A stretch of DNA of 64,000 bases from Glaciecola sp. 33A. GTDB lineage: Bacteria > Pseudomonadota > Gammaproteobacteria > Enterobacterales > Alteromonadaceae. Both the position numbers and the translations under genes were made by a program. The notes under the pieces were generated by a model. The model saw nothing but the letters and a program-made list of their open reading frames with translations, did no database searches and had not been told where the DNA came from. Of this stretch, positions 52,640-62,288 are shown piece by piece. Each line of letters opens with the position of its first letter. Position 1 is the stretch's first letter. The stretch spans positions 124,001-188,000 of the forward strand of contig NZ_PJAR01000044.1 of assembly GCF_002836745.1 (NCBI RefSeq). Reading direction: 5' to 3'.

Positions 52640-53503
52640 ATGAAAAAATACCTTATCAGCTTGTGTTGTCTGCTTCCTATAGCTGTATCAGCAAACTTAC
52701 GGGAATATAACGCATCTGTGGAAAATTCCGAATGGACACTTGGTGAACAAACACGCCTAATTTGCGAACTCAAGCATCCAATTCCCGGTTATGGTATCGC
52801 GTCTTTCGTAACGCAAGCATCCAAACAACTGAATTTAGAATTCGGGCTTGATATGCTGCGTTTACCCAATCGGTATGACACTGCAACGGTCTATTCTGTG
52901 CCGCCGAAGTGGATGCCTGGTATTGCTCAGAAAATGATTGGAAAAATGAATTTACGCAAACAATATGATGGTGACTTACCTTCTGAGTCGGCGTGGGAGA
53001 TGTTGACGGAATTAGAAAAAGGTTTTTGGCCAACTATTCACTATCAAGATTGGAATAATCGGCATGATTCAGTTGCGGTAGCACTAAACTCGAGTAACTT
53101 TGAGCTGTCATATCTTGCTTTTTCGCATTGTGTGACAAATCTATTGCCCTACAGCTTTGAAGATATTGCATACACTATTTTGAGTTATAAAAAGAGTAGT
53201 GTTGACCTGACCAATTATTCCAAACGTCGCTTGGACATGATTGGCGACTATTTAAAAGAAGATATCGCATTAGAGTTGGTGCTATTGGATGGTTATTCAG
53301 ATAGTTATGGTGGCTCTTGGAGTAACCAACAACTGTCTATTCGTCGTGCCAATGAAATCCGCGATTACTTTGCGGCGCAAGGCGTCGATAGCGCAAGGAT
53401 AGAAGTCACCGGTCACGGTGAAAAGCGGCACGTATCACCGAATGACAATGAAGTATCCAGAGCGAAAAACCGGCGTGTGATTATTCAGTTAGCTAAATTA
53501 TAG
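52640..53503 (+). CDS. motY: Sodium-driven flagellar T-ring protein MotY
   Basis: The start was set at ATG 52640, giving MKKYLISLCCLLPIAVSANL as signal peptide; an earlier ATG at 52616 would add eight residues. The 287-residue protein has a MotY-N part (LELKHPIPGYGIASFVTQASKQLNLEFGL-like, containing HPIPGYG) and a C-terminal OmpA-like peptidoglycan-binding domain (VTGHGEKRHVSPNDNEVSRAKNRRVII). MotY forms the T ring that anchors the PomA/PomB stator in Na+ driven polar flagella, so the organism probably swims with a polar Na+ motor. It overlaps glpQ by 19 bases, tail to tail. Confidence 0.93.
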   Translation: MKKYLISLCCLLPIAVSANLREYNASVENSEWTLGEQTRLICELKHPIPGYGIASFVTQASKQLNLEFGLDMLRLPNRYDTATVYSVPPKWMPGIAQKMIGKMNLRKQYDGDLPSESAWEMLTELEKGFWPTIHYQDWNNRHDSVAVALNSSNFELSYLAFSHCVTNLLPYSFEDIAYTILSYKKSSVDLTNYSKRRLDMIGDYLKEDIALELVLLDGYSDSYGGSWSNQQLSIRRANEIRDYFAAQGVDSARIEVTGHGEKRHVSPNDNEVSRAKNRRVIIQLAKL

Positions 53504-54552
53504 TCGCTGGATTTAGTTTCTACTTTTTTGATTTTTTCGAGGACAATGTCGACTTGATCGGTGAAGATACCATCAAGTTTTAGTTTGTTTTTTACCAAAT
53601 CTATCAGTGTTTCAGCGCTCATATTGAAGGTCAAATCGTCCGCTCTAAATGTATAAGGGTGAATAATCAGGCCCAATGCTTTAGCATTATGCATGAGCGC
53701 AGTTTCGGTTTCTGATACAGGGTTGTATATCTGCGGTAACCAAGGCCCTATGCCATCAGCATATGTTGCCACTTCTTCTAAGCCTTGTTTGGTCTGCATC
53801 AGATCATAATCTACGCTCGACTCATTCCAACTGTTGTCAGCGATTAATTGCACAAGAGCAACATTTACCTTAAATTCGTTTTTTAACCGTTTGAGTGTTT
53901 CAGGATAGAAACACTGGATAAAAATATTGGCATCTGCTTGAGTTAATCCGTGCTTTTCGAGCATGTTTACAACTATCCTAGTAATGTCTTTGCCTTCGGA
54001 TAAATACCATTCAGGAGATTTAATTTCAGGGTAGTAGCCAACACTTTTACTAAAGGTGCGATTCAGGTGATTAATAAGATCGATGTGCTGCTCTAAGGAC
54101 GCGACTTTAAATGCTTCCCTTCCATTATATCGAGTAGGGTAGACTTTATTACCGAATTGGTCTTCGCGTTCATGTACGAATAATTGCTGAATTTCAGCCC
54201 AAGTAAAATCAATTGCGTAATATCGGCCATCAGTACGATGTCTTTGTGGAAAAATAGATTCAACATTGGTGACTGTTTCAATGTGAATATCATGCAATAC
54301 AATAGGCACATCATCAGAGGTTAATATAACATCTTGCTCTATATAGTTGGCACCCTGCATAAAGGCGAGGGTCGCTGCATCTATGGTGTGTTCTGGTAAA
54401 TAGCCGGAAGCACCTCGATGTGCGATAATCACAAAGTCGGCGCTTTTCTCCGATATTTGACTTGAAGTTCTTTGATTTGCGTCGATTTGCATTGAAATGA
54501 CAATAAACAGGAATGCAGTAAAGCTCTTGAAAAATAAATTATGTTCGCTCAT
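53485..54552 (-). CDS. glpQ: Glycerophosphodiester phosphodiesterase, GlpQ-like
   Basis: This 355-residue secreted enzyme (E. coli GlpQ 358) has a signal sequence (SFTAFLFIVISMQIDA) and the GDPD core: IIAHRGASGYLPEHTIDA with catalytic His, then QDVILTSDDVPIVLHDIHIETVTN, EIKSPEWY, and IDLVKNKLKLDGIFTDQ. It hydrolyses glycerophosphodiesters to glycerol-3-phosphate in the periplasm. The start is ATG 54552, and it is transcribed away from gloA. No glpT-like gene is beside it. Confidence 0.9.
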   Translation of the reverse strand: MSEHNLFFKSFTAFLFIVISMQIDANQRTSSQISEKSADFVIIAHRGASGYLPEHTIDAATLAFMQGANYIEQDVILTSDDVPIVLHDIHIETVTNVESIFPQRHRTDGRYYAIDFTWAEIQQLFVHEREDQFGNKVYPTRYNGREAFKVASLEQHIDLINHLNRTFSKSVGYYPEIKSPEWYLSEGKDITRIVVNMLEKHGLTQADANIFIQCFYPETLKRLKNEFKVNVALVQLIADNSWNESSVDYDLMQTKQGLEEVATYADGIGPWLPQIYNPVSETETALMHNAKALGLIIHPYTFRADDLTFNMSAETLIDLVKNKLKLDGIFTDQVDIVLEKIKKVETKSSDYNLAN

Positions 54553-54579
54553 TTCATTCCTGTTTAATAATGTTAAGTG

Positions 54580-54963
54580 TTAACGTTCTTGAATGAGTTC
54601 GATAGCATATCCACTCGGATCCCTTACAAACGCAATAACCGTTTTGCCGCCCTTAACAGGACCTGGTGGTCGGTATACATCACCACCTTTTACTTTAATA
54701 TCATCGCAAACGGCATAAATGTCATTGACACTAATGGCAAGATGGCCAAAAGCTTCACCATGCTCGTATTCCGTTTTGCCCCAATTGTAAGTGAGTTCTA
54801 TGACAGTATTATTATCTTCATCGCCATAACCCAAAAACGCGAGGGTATACTCATATTCTTTGTTTTCACTTTGCCGCAGCAGCTTCATGCCTAGCGTCTC
54901 TGTATAAAATGCAATAGACTTTTGTAGGTCACCAACACGCAACATGGTATGTAGTAGTCTCAT
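54580..54963 (-). CDS. gloA: Lactoylglutathione lyase (glyoxalase I)
   Basis: This 127-residue enzyme has the metal ligands H5 (MRLLHTMLR), E56 (VIELTYN region), H74 ([10 protein letters not shown]) and E122 (AIELIQ), matching E. coli GloA (135 residues). It isomerises the methylglyoxal-glutathione hemithioacetal. Glutathione again comes via gshA. ATG 54963 is followed downstream by glpQ on the same strand, 28 bases away. Confidence 0.92.
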   Translation of the reverse strand: MRLLHTMLRVGDLQKSIAFYTETLGMKLLRQSENKEYEYTLAFLGYGDEDNNTVIELTYNWGKTEYEHGEAFGHLAISVNDIYAVCDDIKVKGGDVYRPPGPVKGGKTVIAFVRDPSGYAIELIQER

Positions 54964-54996
54964 TATTTTTATCCTTTTACATTAAATTATTATCAC

Positions 54997-55629
54997 TTAA
55001 TCGATCTTATCTTTAAATTCGCATAAATCCTCGATAATACACGAACCACATCGAGGTTTACGGGCGATGCAAGTATATCTACCATGTAATATCAACCAGT
55101 GATGAACGTCAATTTTAAACTCTGCTGGCACCACTTTCACCAGTTTCTCTTCGACTTTATCGACATTTTTCCCCATAGCCAGTTTAGTGCGATTACTTAC
55201 TCTAAAGATATGCGTATCAACGGCAATTGTTGGCCAACCAAACGCAGTATTCAACACCACGTTAGCTGTCTTTCTGCCCACGCCTGGCAACGCTTCTAAC
55301 GCTTCTCTATCCTCTGGCACAACTGAACCATGGGTGTCTACTAAAATACGACAAGTTTCAATCACATTCTTTGCTTTTGAATTAAACAAACCGATGGTTT
55401 TTATGTATTTTGTTAAGCCGTCGATACCCAGTGCGTAGATTGTTTTAGGCGTGTTTGCGACAGGGTAAAGTTTATCTGTTGCTTTGTTGACACTGACGTC
55501 GGTTGCCTGTGCTGACAATATGACTGCGATAAGCAATTCAAAAGGGCTTGAAAAGTTCAGCTCAGTTGTTGGATGGGGGTTATTGGCGCGCAAGCGAGAA
55601 AGCATCTCATGACGCTTTTCTTTATTCAT
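54997..55629 (-). CDS. nth: Endonuclease III
   Basis: This 210-residue DNA glycosylase/AP lyase (E. coli Nth 211) has the helix-hairpin-helix [12 protein letters not shown] with catalytic K120, catalytic D138 (VDTHIFRV), and the [4Fe-4S] cysteines C187, C194, C197 and C203, all in the E. coli positions. It removes oxidised pyrimidines. Its start overlaps the rnfE stop by four bases, so it ends the rnfABCDGE-nth operon, a conserved arrangement. Confidence 0.97.
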   Translation of the reverse strand: MNKEKRHEMLSRLRANNPHPTTELNFSSPFELLIAVILSAQATDVSVNKATDKLYPVANTPKTIYALGIDGLTKYIKTIGLFNSKAKNVIETCRILVDTHGSVVPEDREALEALPGVGRKTANVVLNTAFGWPTIAVDTHIFRVSNRTKLAMGKNVDKVEEKLVKVVPAEFKIDVHHWLILHGRYTCIARKPRCGSCIIEDLCEFKDKID

Positions 55630-56327
55630 ATGTCGGTTCCTGTCACTCGCGCTCTCTGCACAATTTTAGCCTGCTTAGCTCTTTGTGAACGCTTTTCGAT
55701 AAGCCTGTCTAACATATTTTTAAATGCAATTAACAAGCCCATACATAAAAATGCACCGGGCGGTAAAATGGCTAATAAAAAGGGACTCTCTGTGGTAAAT
55801 ACAACGATCGTGAGGTCCTTTGCCCAATCACCTAGCAGTAAATCTGCACCGACAAGTAAGGTTCCGTATCCTAGCAATTCGCGCATTGCACCGAGGACGA
55901 CTAAGACAAGCGTAAAGCCCAATCCCATCATCAGTCCGTCAAACGCGGCAAGTTGCACTCGATTTTTTGAAGCGTAAGCTTCTGCTCGTCCGATAATGGC
56001 GCAGTTAGTGACAATTAGCGGAATGAATATACCCAGCGCTTGATACAGTTCGAACGTAAATGCGTTCATGAGCAATTGCACAATGGTAACAAATGCGGCA
56101 ATAATCATGACGAATATTGGGATCCGAATTTCGTTGGGTACAAAATTACGCACCAGTGACACCGTAATATTCGATCCTAATAGAACCAATGTCGTTGCAA
56201 TACCCAAGCCCAATCCATTGATAACGGTGGCGGTTACTGCTAATAGAGGACAAAGCCCAAGTAGTTGGACCAACGCAGGGTTGTTTTTCCAGATCCCTTG
56301 AACGCTTAAATCTTGATATTCACTCAT
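55626..56327 (-). CDS. rnfE: Electron transport complex subunit RnfE/RsxE
   Basis: This 233-residue six-helix membrane protein has the RnfA/E family repeat: [23 protein letters not shown] near the N-terminus and [20 protein letters not shown] with the symmetry-related NCA. The two CPLL and NCA cysteine motifs bind the intramembrane [2Fe-2S] cluster shared with RnfA. It is part of the ion-translocating ferredoxin:NAD+ reductase. Confidence 0.95.
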   Translation of the reverse strand: MSEYQDLSVQGIWKNNPALVQLLGLCPLLAVTATVINGLGLGIATTLVLLGSNITVSLVRNFVPNEIRIPIFVMIIAAFVTIVQLLMNAFTFELYQALGIFIPLIVTNCAIIGRAEAYASKNRVQLAAFDGLMMGLGFTLVLVVLGAMRELLGYGTLLVGADLLLGDWAKDLTIVVFTTESPFLLAILPPGAFLCMGLLIAFKNMLDRLIEKRSQRAKQAKIVQRARVTGTDI

Positions 56328-57042
56328 TAGCTAGGGCCTTATTATCTAACGCCGCGTTATCTATAGCCGCGTTATCTAGCAATGCATTGTCAGGATAATC
56401 ACTGGCAATAGAACTAAGGCAATTGCTTGCTGCGTTGAAAATCATGTCACGATTTTCATTGAAATAAATTAATGTGCTTTTGACCGCCTGCACCACCGCT
56501 CTCGGCGTAATAGTGGCTCCAGTGAATTGATCAAATTGACCACCATCTTTTTTGACTTGCCAACGGTTGTCGCTTTTTCCACTAAAAGGCACATTCTCAA
56601 AAGACAGTATCCAATCACTGACTCGTAAGTCAACTTTGTCACCTAAACCTGGCGTTTCTTTATGATCAACCACTCGGACGCCCAGTGAAGCACCATCTAA
56701 ACTTACAGCAACAACCATTTTGATTTCCCCACTGTAGCCATTTGGCGCGCTAGTTTCGATTACCGCAGCTACATTTTCTTCACCCATTCGAGCCCGGAAT
56801 ATTCGTTTATCTTGGCTAGAACCCAAACGCTCTGGCGAATTGACCAATATACAATCCAAATGCAGTTCGTTTGTATGTGCTTGTTCAGGTACCAATTCGT
56901 TTAAAACCGATAATAGCTGCTTTTCTTGTTCAAATTGAATTCGCTCTTTTGTTCCGGCAAAGGTAATTGCGATGAGGCTGGTTGTTACTAATGCAAAACC
57001 AGCTAAAATAGCGCCGTTTTTCCCCATGTAGTTCATTATCAC
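56320..57042 (-). CDS. rnfG: Electron transport complex subunit RnfG/RsxG
   Basis: This 240-residue protein has one N-terminal membrane span ([21 protein letters not shown]) and a periplasmic FMN-binding domain with the covalent attachment motif [17 protein letters not shown] (Thr of TGAT). The start at 57042 is a GTG that overlaps the rnfD stop (GTGA); ATG 57036 two codons later is equally possible. The C-terminus is a repetitive tail NAALDN/NAAIDN/NALLDN absent from usual RnfG. Confidence 0.92.
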   Translation of the reverse strand: MIMNYMGKNGAILAGFALVTTSLIAITFAGTKERIQFEQEKQLLSVLNELVPEQAHTNELHLDCILVNSPERLGSSQDKRIFRARMGEENVAAVIETSAPNGYSGEIKMVVAVSLDGASLGVRVVDHKETPGLGDKVDLRVSDWILSFENVPFSGKSDNRWQVKKDGGQFDQFTGATITPRAVVQAVKSTLIYFNENRDMIFNAASNCLSSIASDYPDNALLDNAAIDNAALDNKALANE

Positions 57043-58112
57043 GAGTCTTTACTCGCTTTGGTCTTGTGTCCATAGGTTCTAGGCTGCGTGTAATAGTCGA
57101 TAAGTGGTACCGCCATATTCATTATTAAAACGGCAAAAGCAATGGCATCTGGATATCCGCCCCAGTTGCGAATAATAATAACCCACAAGCCGATTGCGGC
57201 TCCAAAAATGATACGACCTTTGCTTGTGGTGGACGCAGATACAGGATCTGTCGCAATAAAAAACGCACCGACTATCAAGCTTCCGTTAAAAAGATGAAAG
57301 AGTGGGGATGCATATTGATCGCCGTCAAGTAAAAATAAGAATAAGCTCAGTAGTGCGGCTGATGCCAGCATGCTACCGGGAATATGCCAATTAATAACCT
57401 TGGTTTTAATTAAAAATAAACCACCGAGTAAGTAGGCCATTGCTACCCATAGCCAACCTTTTCCATAGTTACCATCAAACATAATATGGCTTTTCGCTTC
57501 AGTCACTGTGTAGCCCTGCAGCAAGGCTGTTTTTACCTCATCTAATGGCGTAGCCATAGTTGTTCCATCAACCCCTACTTTTAGTTGTTCGACACTAAAG
57601 CCTGTGCTGGTGAAGCCCGTGAAAATAGTATGAATTGCGTCCCATAACGAATGAGATTGCTCAGCGATAGATAAAGGTGGCAACCATGATGTCATTTGCA
57701 TGGGGAATGAAATTAAGAGCATGACATACCCTGCCATAGCAGGGTTGAACATATTATAGCCCAAACCGCCATACAGTTGTTTCACCACGGCGATAGAGAA
57801 AAATGTACCAATGACAATGACCCACCAAGGTGCCAAAGGGGGAATCGATATAGCTAAAAGCAGTGCAGCCAAAACGGCACTGTAGTCTTTTAGAACACGT
57901 TCGGTTTTTTTCTTTCTTAGCTCCATAATAACGCCTTCTGTTACCAAGGCCGTTATAACTGCCAGTACAACTTGAATCAAGATCCCAAACCCAAAAAACC
58001 ACACATTAGCCAGAATGCCGGGAATAGTCGCATAGCAAACAAGGCGCATTACTTGGCCTATATCACGTCGATTATGGTGGTGAGGTGAGCTAGATAAACT
58101 CAACATTGTCAT
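57039..58112 (-). CDS. rnfD: Electron transport complex subunit RnfD/RsxD
   Basis: This 357-residue protein has about ten membrane helices and the NqrB/RnfD family segments [23 protein letters not shown] and [25 protein letters not shown] covalent FMN site is expected on the threonine of GTTMATPL (about residue 185). It starts with ATGA overlap after rnfC. It belongs to the membrane core of the Rnf complex. Confidence 0.94.
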   Translation of the reverse strand: MTMLSLSSSPHHHNRRDIGQVMRLVCYATIPGILANVWFFGFGILIQVVLAVITALVTEGVIMELRKKKTERVLKDYSAVLAALLLAISIPPLAPWWVIVIGTFFSIAVVKQLYGGLGYNMFNPAMAGYVMLLISFPMQMTSWLPPLSIAEQSHSLWDAIHTIFTGFTSTGFSVEQLKVGVDGTTMATPLDEVKTALLQGYTVTEAKSHIMFDGNYGKGWLWVAMAYLLGGLFLIKTKVINWHIPGSMLASAALLSLFLFLLDGDQYASPLFHLFNGSLIVGAFFIATDPVSASTTSKGRIIFGAAIGLWVIIIRNWGGYPDAIAFAVLIMNMAVPLIDYYTQPRTYGHKTKASKDS

Positions 58113-59857
58113 AATTCTGTAGTCTCTTTATTGGCTGCAGTATCGTCTTCAGGACCATCTTTTGCAGGAGAAGCGCCTTGAGCCGTTTGAGATACAGCAA
58201 CTTCTGTTGAAATTTCACTAACCGAAACTGCTTTGGTTTTTTCAGACTCGGCTGAATCCGTCATGTGTGGTGCGTTTGATGCTTGCTTTGCGAAGGCTTC
58301 TTTTTTAGCTTTCGCTCTTGCTAACGCTGCTGCAATTTTGTCTTTAGCCCCACCACCGTCTGTGCTTAAAGAAGCTTTACGTGCCTCTGCGGCCAGGCGA
58401 TGTTTTTCTTCACGGTGTTCTTTTTCTTTTAGTAATCTGGCTTTGCGGGCTTCAAAGCGTATTTTCGCCTTATCAGACTTTTCTTTTTCTTCTTTTTGAT
58501 TGCGGATATCGGCTTTTGCCTGGCGATAATAATGCACTAGCGGAATTTCACTTGGGCAAACATAGGCGCAAGCACCACATTCAATGCAATCAAAAAGGTT
58601 ATATTCTTCGGCTTTTTCAAGTTCTTTGGCTTTGCTGTACCAAAATAATTGCTGAGGTAACAGTGAAGCAGGGCAAACGTCCGAGCATGCCGAGCATCTT
58701 ATGCAAGCTCTTTCATCTTCTGGGTTCGGTAATTCGTCATCTGCTGGCACTAGGATGCAGTTTGAAATTTTGACAATAGGGGTCAGCACTGAAGTCATTG
58801 TGAATCCCATCATTGGACCACCCATAATGAATCTTGGCGATGATTGCTGACTCTCGTCATAGTCGCCATAGATAAGTAGTGACTGAATTGGTGTCCCTAA
58901 ACGAGCCCATACGTTCTTAGGCGATTTAAAACCTTGTCCGGTAAGTGTTACCACTCGTTCAATTAATGGCTTTCCTTCTACGATAGCATCTGCAATGGCG
59001 TAGCACGTTGCAACGTTATACATAATACAAGCAACATCAATGGGTAAACCATTTGCTGGAACCTCTCGCGATGTGAGAACTTGAATCAGTTGTTTTTCGC
59101 CGCCCGCTGGATATTTTGTGGGGACACTCACTACCTGATAGTTTATTTTTTGTTGACAAGCTATCGACATAGTTTCTAACGCTTCAGGCTTGTTATCTTC
59201 GACGGCTACAATAACTTGTTTAGGTTGCAGAATGTGCACCAATATATCGATACCTTGCCGAATTTGCCAAGCGTGCTCGCGCATCAATCTGTCGTCAGAG
59301 GAGATATAAGGCTCACACTCAATACCGTTTATGATCAGGAATTCGAGCGGTTTACTGTTGTTAGTTTTAATATGGGTAGGAAAACCTGCTCCACCCATTC
59401 CGCTGATACCTGCATCGCATATACGTTCAATTAATTCTGATTTACTGGCTTTGGCATAATCAGGAACTGGATCCAATTCAATCCAAGTATCTTGACCATC
59501 AGCATCAATAATCACGGTAAGCTCAGGAATACCTGATGGATGCGCTGAAACGTGGTTTGCAATTTTTGTTACTGTACCAGAGGTGGGAGCGTGAACCGGA
59601 ACAGAAAAAGGCGCTTCGCTCGTTGTGAGGGTTTGCCCCTTTAATACCTTGTCGCCTTCGGAGACCAATAACTTGCCTTCCAGACCAATATGTTGTTTTA
59701 CCGGAACATAGTATGTTTTTTCTACTTGAAGGTGCTCAATACTCGCCTGATTCGATAAGGTTTTCTGCTGTGGAGGATGAACCCCACCAGGAAAATCCCA
59801 GAGTTGGTTTAAGCTAATCCGCTCGATAATTTTGTCATAATTGGCAAACACAGTCAT
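58109..59857 (-). CDS. rnfC: Electron transport complex subunit RnfC/RsxC
   Basis: The start was set at ATG 59857 (a GTG at 59851 fits the AGAGG spacing slightly better); 582 residues. It has an NADH/FMN-binding domain ([11 protein letters not shown]), two [4Fe-4S] motifs [19 protein letters not shown] and [25 protein letters not shown] (about residues 375-430), then a Lys/Glu/Ala-rich C-terminal tail of about 150 residues. E. coli RsxC is 740 residues, mostly by longer repeats in that tail. It connects NADH to the complex. Confidence 0.94.
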   Translation of the reverse strand: MTVFANYDKIIERISLNQLWDFPGGVHPPQQKTLSNQASIEHLQVEKTYYVPVKQHIGLEGKLLVSEGDKVLKGQTLTTSEAPFSVPVHAPTSGTVTKIANHVSAHPSGIPELTVIIDADGQDTWIELDPVPDYAKASKSELIERICDAGISGMGGAGFPTHIKTNNSKPLEFLIINGIECEPYISSDDRLMREHAWQIRQGIDILVHILQPKQVIVAVEDNKPEALETMSIACQQKINYQVVSVPTKYPAGGEKQLIQVLTSREVPANGLPIDVACIMYNVATCYAIADAIVEGKPLIERVVTLTGQGFKSPKNVWARLGTPIQSLLIYGDYDESQQSSPRFIMGGPMMGFTMTSVLTPIVKISNCILVPADDELPNPEDERACIRCSACSDVCPASLLPQQLFWYSKAKELEKAEEYNLFDCIECGACAYVCPSEIPLVHYYRQAKADIRNQKEEKEKSDKAKIRFEARKARLLKEKEHREEKHRLAAEARKASLSTDGGGAKDKIAAALARAKAKKEAFAKQASNAPHMTDSAESEKTKAVSVSEISTEVAVSQTAQGASPAKDGPEDDTAANKETTEL

Positions 59858-59861
59858 ACCT

Positions 59862-60434
59862 CTAAGACATTTGCCTGATAGGTATATCACCTACAGGTAC
59901 TTTATTAAATTTCCACTCCCAGTGACTTGAGTCAACGTCTACAGGCACCATGTCAATGCAATCTACTGGGCAAGGATCGACGCATAAGTCGCAGCCTGTA
60001 CATTCATCAATAAGGATAGTGTGCATTTGTTTGGCGGCCCCTAAAATTGCGTCCACAGGGCATGCTTGAATGCATTTAGTACAACCGATGCATTCGTCTT
60101 CACGAATAAATGCGACCTTTTTGACATCTTCGACACCATGAGCTGCATCGAGTGGTTTAGCTTCAACCCCCATTAAGGCGGAGAGTTCTTTAATAGTCGA
60201 TTCGCCGCCAGGAGGACATTTGTTTATATCATCACCGTTTGCAATGGCCTCGGCATAAGGCTTACAACCCGGATAACCACATTGGCCACATTGAGTTTGA
60301 GGCAAAATCGCATCGATTTGGTCAACCAGTGGATCGCCTTCCACCTTAAAGCGAATAGCGGCAAATCCAAGCAGAGCTCCAAAAATCAGCGCTAACAATG
60401 CAATTGCTGCGAGCGCAAAAACAGTTAACGTCAT
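59862..60434 (-). CDS. rnfB: Electron transport complex subunit RnfB/RsxB
   Basis: This 190-residue protein has an N-terminal membrane anchor ([22 protein letters not shown]), the [16 protein letters not shown] cluster domain and two ferredoxin-type motifs [15 protein letters not shown] and [15 protein letters not shown]. It receives electrons from ferredoxin. Its ATG overlaps the rnfA stop by four bases. E. coli RsxB has 192 residues. Confidence 0.95.
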   Translation of the reverse strand: MTLTVFALAAIALLALIFGALLGFAAIRFKVEGDPLVDQIDAILPQTQCGQCGYPGCKPYAEAIANGDDINKCPPGGESTIKELSALMGVEAKPLDAAHGVEDVKKVAFIREDECIGCTKCIQACPVDAILGAAKQMHTILIDECTGCDLCVDPCPVDCIDMVPVDVDSSHWEWKFNKVPVGDIPIRQMS

Positions 60435-61009
60435 TTAATTAATCCCGTAAAACCCATAAACGCCAGCGACATTAAGCCGGCAGTTATCATGGCAATCGAT
60501 GCGCCTTTGAATGGGGCAGGGACATCAGCAGCGGCAAGTCTTTCTCGCATCGCAGAAAATAAAATTAGGGCCAAAGAAAAACCGACGGCAGCACCAAAAC
60601 CATAAATAATAGATTCAATAAAGTTATGCTGTTCAGTGATGTTCAATAATGCCACGCCTAAGACTGCGCAATTAGTTGTAATCAGCGGCAGAAATATTCC
60701 TAACAGTCTGTATAGAGTGGGACTCGTTTTATGCACTACCATTTCAGTGAATTGCACGACAACCGCGATTACTAGAATGAAACTGAGTGTCCTGAGATAC
60801 TCAATACCAAGAGGTGTCAAAATATAAGCTTCAACGAGGTAGCTGGACATAGAGGCTATTGTTAGCACAAAAGTCGTTGCCATAGACATGCCAATTGCGG
60901 TCTCGAGCTTTCCCGAAACGCCCATAAATGGGCATAACCCTAAAAACTGGACAAGGACAAAGTTGTTTACCAGCACTGTTCCAATTAGTAATAGTATTAT
61001 TTCGGTCAT
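60431..61009 (-). CDS. rnfA: Electron transport complex subunit RnfA/RsxA
   Basis: This 192-residue six-helix protein (E. coli RsxA 193) has [24 protein letters not shown] and [17 protein letters not shown], the family cysteine motifs that hold the membrane [2Fe-2S] cluster with RnfE. It is the first gene of the operon. The complex couples ferredoxin/NADH electron transfer to ion movement, and in enteric bacteria also reduces SoxR. A 265-bp gap lies upstream, holding nothing recognisable before the tRNA genes. Confidence 0.95.
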   Translation of the reverse strand: MTEIILLLIGTVLVNNFVLVQFLGLCPFMGVSGKLETAIGMSMATTFVLTIASMSSYLVEAYILTPLGIEYLRTLSFILVIAVVVQFTEMVVHKTSPTLYRLLGIFLPLITTNCAVLGVALLNITEQHNFIESIIYGFGAAVGFSLALILFSAMRERLAAADVPAPFKGASIAMITAGLMSLAFMGFTGLIK

Positions 61010-61274
61010 TTACCTATCGTTTTATCGGCGTATATCGTTGGCAATAATGAAGTTCATAAATTTTCTAATAGAGAATAGTGACTTGATTTTTGCGCTCTAA
61101 TTAGTTATCTGAATAGTAAAACGGAAACTTCCATAAATTCGATCAAGATTATCGCTTTTTCCAGCGCATTTAACAACTCGGATCGACGTTTTGTGCAGGA
61201 TATCTGTATATTAATTGGAACATGATTAATAGCACTAGAGTGGTTTTGACTGGTTTAGTGACACCCAAGGAATT

Positions 61275-61350
61275 TGGCTCCCCCTCCCCGGCTCGAACGG
61301 GGGACCTGCGGATTAACAGTCCGTCGCTCTACCAACTGAGCTAAGGGGGA
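61275..61350 (-). tRNA. tRNA-Asn (GTT), copy 1
   Basis: The minus strand gives acceptor TCCCCCT / AGGGGGA, D-arm with TTGGTAGAGC, anticodon loop CTGTTAA (GTT, Asn), T-arm GTTCGAGCC and encoded CCA. It is identical to copy 2 at 61376-61451. Confidence 0.96.
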
Positions 61351-61375
61351 ACAGGTGTTACTAATTGGTTAAAAG

Positions 61376-61451
61376 TGGCTCCCCCTCCCCGGCTCGAACG
61401 GGGGACCTGCGGATTAACAGTCCGTCGCTCTACCAACTGAGCTAAGGGGGA
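61376..61451 (-). tRNA. tRNA-Asn (GTT), copy 2
   Basis: This is the same 76-base sequence as copy 1, 25 bases upstream in transcription order. The pair forms one transcript; no promoter was confidently read to the right. Confidence 0.96.
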
Positions 61452-61741
61452 CCTGCTTTTAACGGATGCGGATATTAATGAGCTAAGGCCGCTGTGTCAA
61501 CAGTGTTCTACGGTTTTTTAATGTTTAATTTTTGTTTGCTTATAAAGTAGGCAGTCATGGTGTTGGGTTTGTATGTTGACAAAGAGCCTAAATATGAACC
61601 GCGTTAATACTAAATTGATGATATTATTAAGAATAACAGCCCATCTTTGCGACCGAAAGCATCATTATCCTTCATCTTATTACTAATTTATCTATTTATT
61701 AATAAATATAAGTCAAAAGGTTATTAAAATTACGGTGACTA

Positions 61742-61757
61742 CTGTTAATATAGACAG
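61742..61757. promoter_or_regulatory. LexA (SOS) box
   Basis: CTGT-TAATATAG-ACAG matches the LexA consensus CTGT-N8-ACAG, with an AT-rich centre and TA/TG outer bases. TAATAT within it can act as a -10. It lies 29 bases before a 22-codon ORF and 530 bases before the MATE-uvrB genes; uvrB is a known SOS gene. Confidence 0.8.
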
Positions 61758-61785
61758 TGTGTAACAAAACGGTCACGTAACTGAA

Positions 61786-61854
61786 ATGCTTCTATGGTTA
61801 GTGGTAACTTACATAATATTTTGTAAAAAAGCTGTTAACGAGCGTCGTTATTAG
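61786..61854 (+). CDS. Candidate 22-residue hydrophobic peptide
   Basis: ATG 61786 to TAG 61854 encodes MLLWLVVTYIIFCKKAVNERRY: a hydrophobic stretch of about 12 residues followed by a basic tail. It begins 29 bases after the LexA box, where an SOS transcript would start. Its plan resembles small SOS-induced membrane toxins such as TisB or DinQ, but with no sequence match claimed. No Shine-Dalgarno is evident, and a 22-codon frame can occur by chance, so translation is unproven. Confidence 0.3.
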   Translation: MLLWLVVTYIIFCKKAVNERRY

Positions 61855-61863
61855 GGCGCGACC

Positions 61864-61900
61864 ACTTATCCACTAGATCTGTGGATAAGTCTGTGGGTTA
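61864..61900. promoter_or_regulatory. Inverted DnaA boxes
   Basis: ACTTATCCAC (61864-61873) and GTGGATAAGT (61881-61890) form a perfect 10-bp inverted repeat around TAGATCT. They contain TTATCCACT and TTATCCACA (reverse), the latter a perfect E. coli-type DnaA box; TGTGGGTTA at 61892-61900 is a third box with two mismatches. An AT-rich stretch follows from 61920 to 62060. Confidence 0.65.
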
Positions 61901-62122
61901 AATAGTTAAACTAAAGGTCGAGCTTAATCAATTATTGTCAACAGAAATAACATAAAAACACTAAAAATAAATAAAATGATTAAAAACAATACGTTAAAAA
62001 AATAGCAATCAGTTTTACTTTTTAGTTGTTGACAGATATCAGTTTCTTAAATGCCTGTGTACTAATTCATTTATTTTAATCTGAGAAAACAATTGTGACA
62101 GTTTTTTGAGCGCTTTTTGGGA

Positions 62123-62128
62123 TATAAT
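62123..62128 (+). promoter_or_regulatory. Possible -10 of MATE-uvrB promoter
   Basis: A perfect TATAAT stands 161 bases before the MATE start. GTGACA at 62095-62100 resembles a -35, but the spacing of 22 bases is too long, so the promoter is uncertain. Confidence 0.4.
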
Positions 62129-62288
62129 CAATGAGTTGGCATAATTTGTTGGTGGTAACAAAATCAATGATTTTTATAGGTCATAAAAGAGATAACATTA
62201 AAATCAAACTAAAAATTCTAATTCAGAGTAAAAAGGGCGACTATATTTTATTATGTGGATTCAAAAGAGAACAAAATGACGATATGCA

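Noticed and set aside
58381-58773. 130-codon plus-strand ORF over rnfC
   Set aside because: It is antisense to the iron-sulfur and tail region of rnfC, with cysteine-free low-complexity translation.
61275-61451. tRNA pair as an integration site for a mobile element
   Set aside because: No integrase, no partial tRNA repeat and no foreign gene block adjoins the two identical tRNA-Asn genes.
61491-61504. CTGT-GTCA-ACAG resembling a LexA box
   Set aside because: Only 4 bases lie between the half sites; LexA needs 8. It is a chance short palindrome next to the tRNA genes.
61864-62060. Chromosome origin (oriC) because of DnaA boxes and AT-rich DNA
   Set aside because: Only two good boxes and one weak one, no dnaA/mnmG neighbourhood and no 13-mer array; better described as isolated DnaA boxes.
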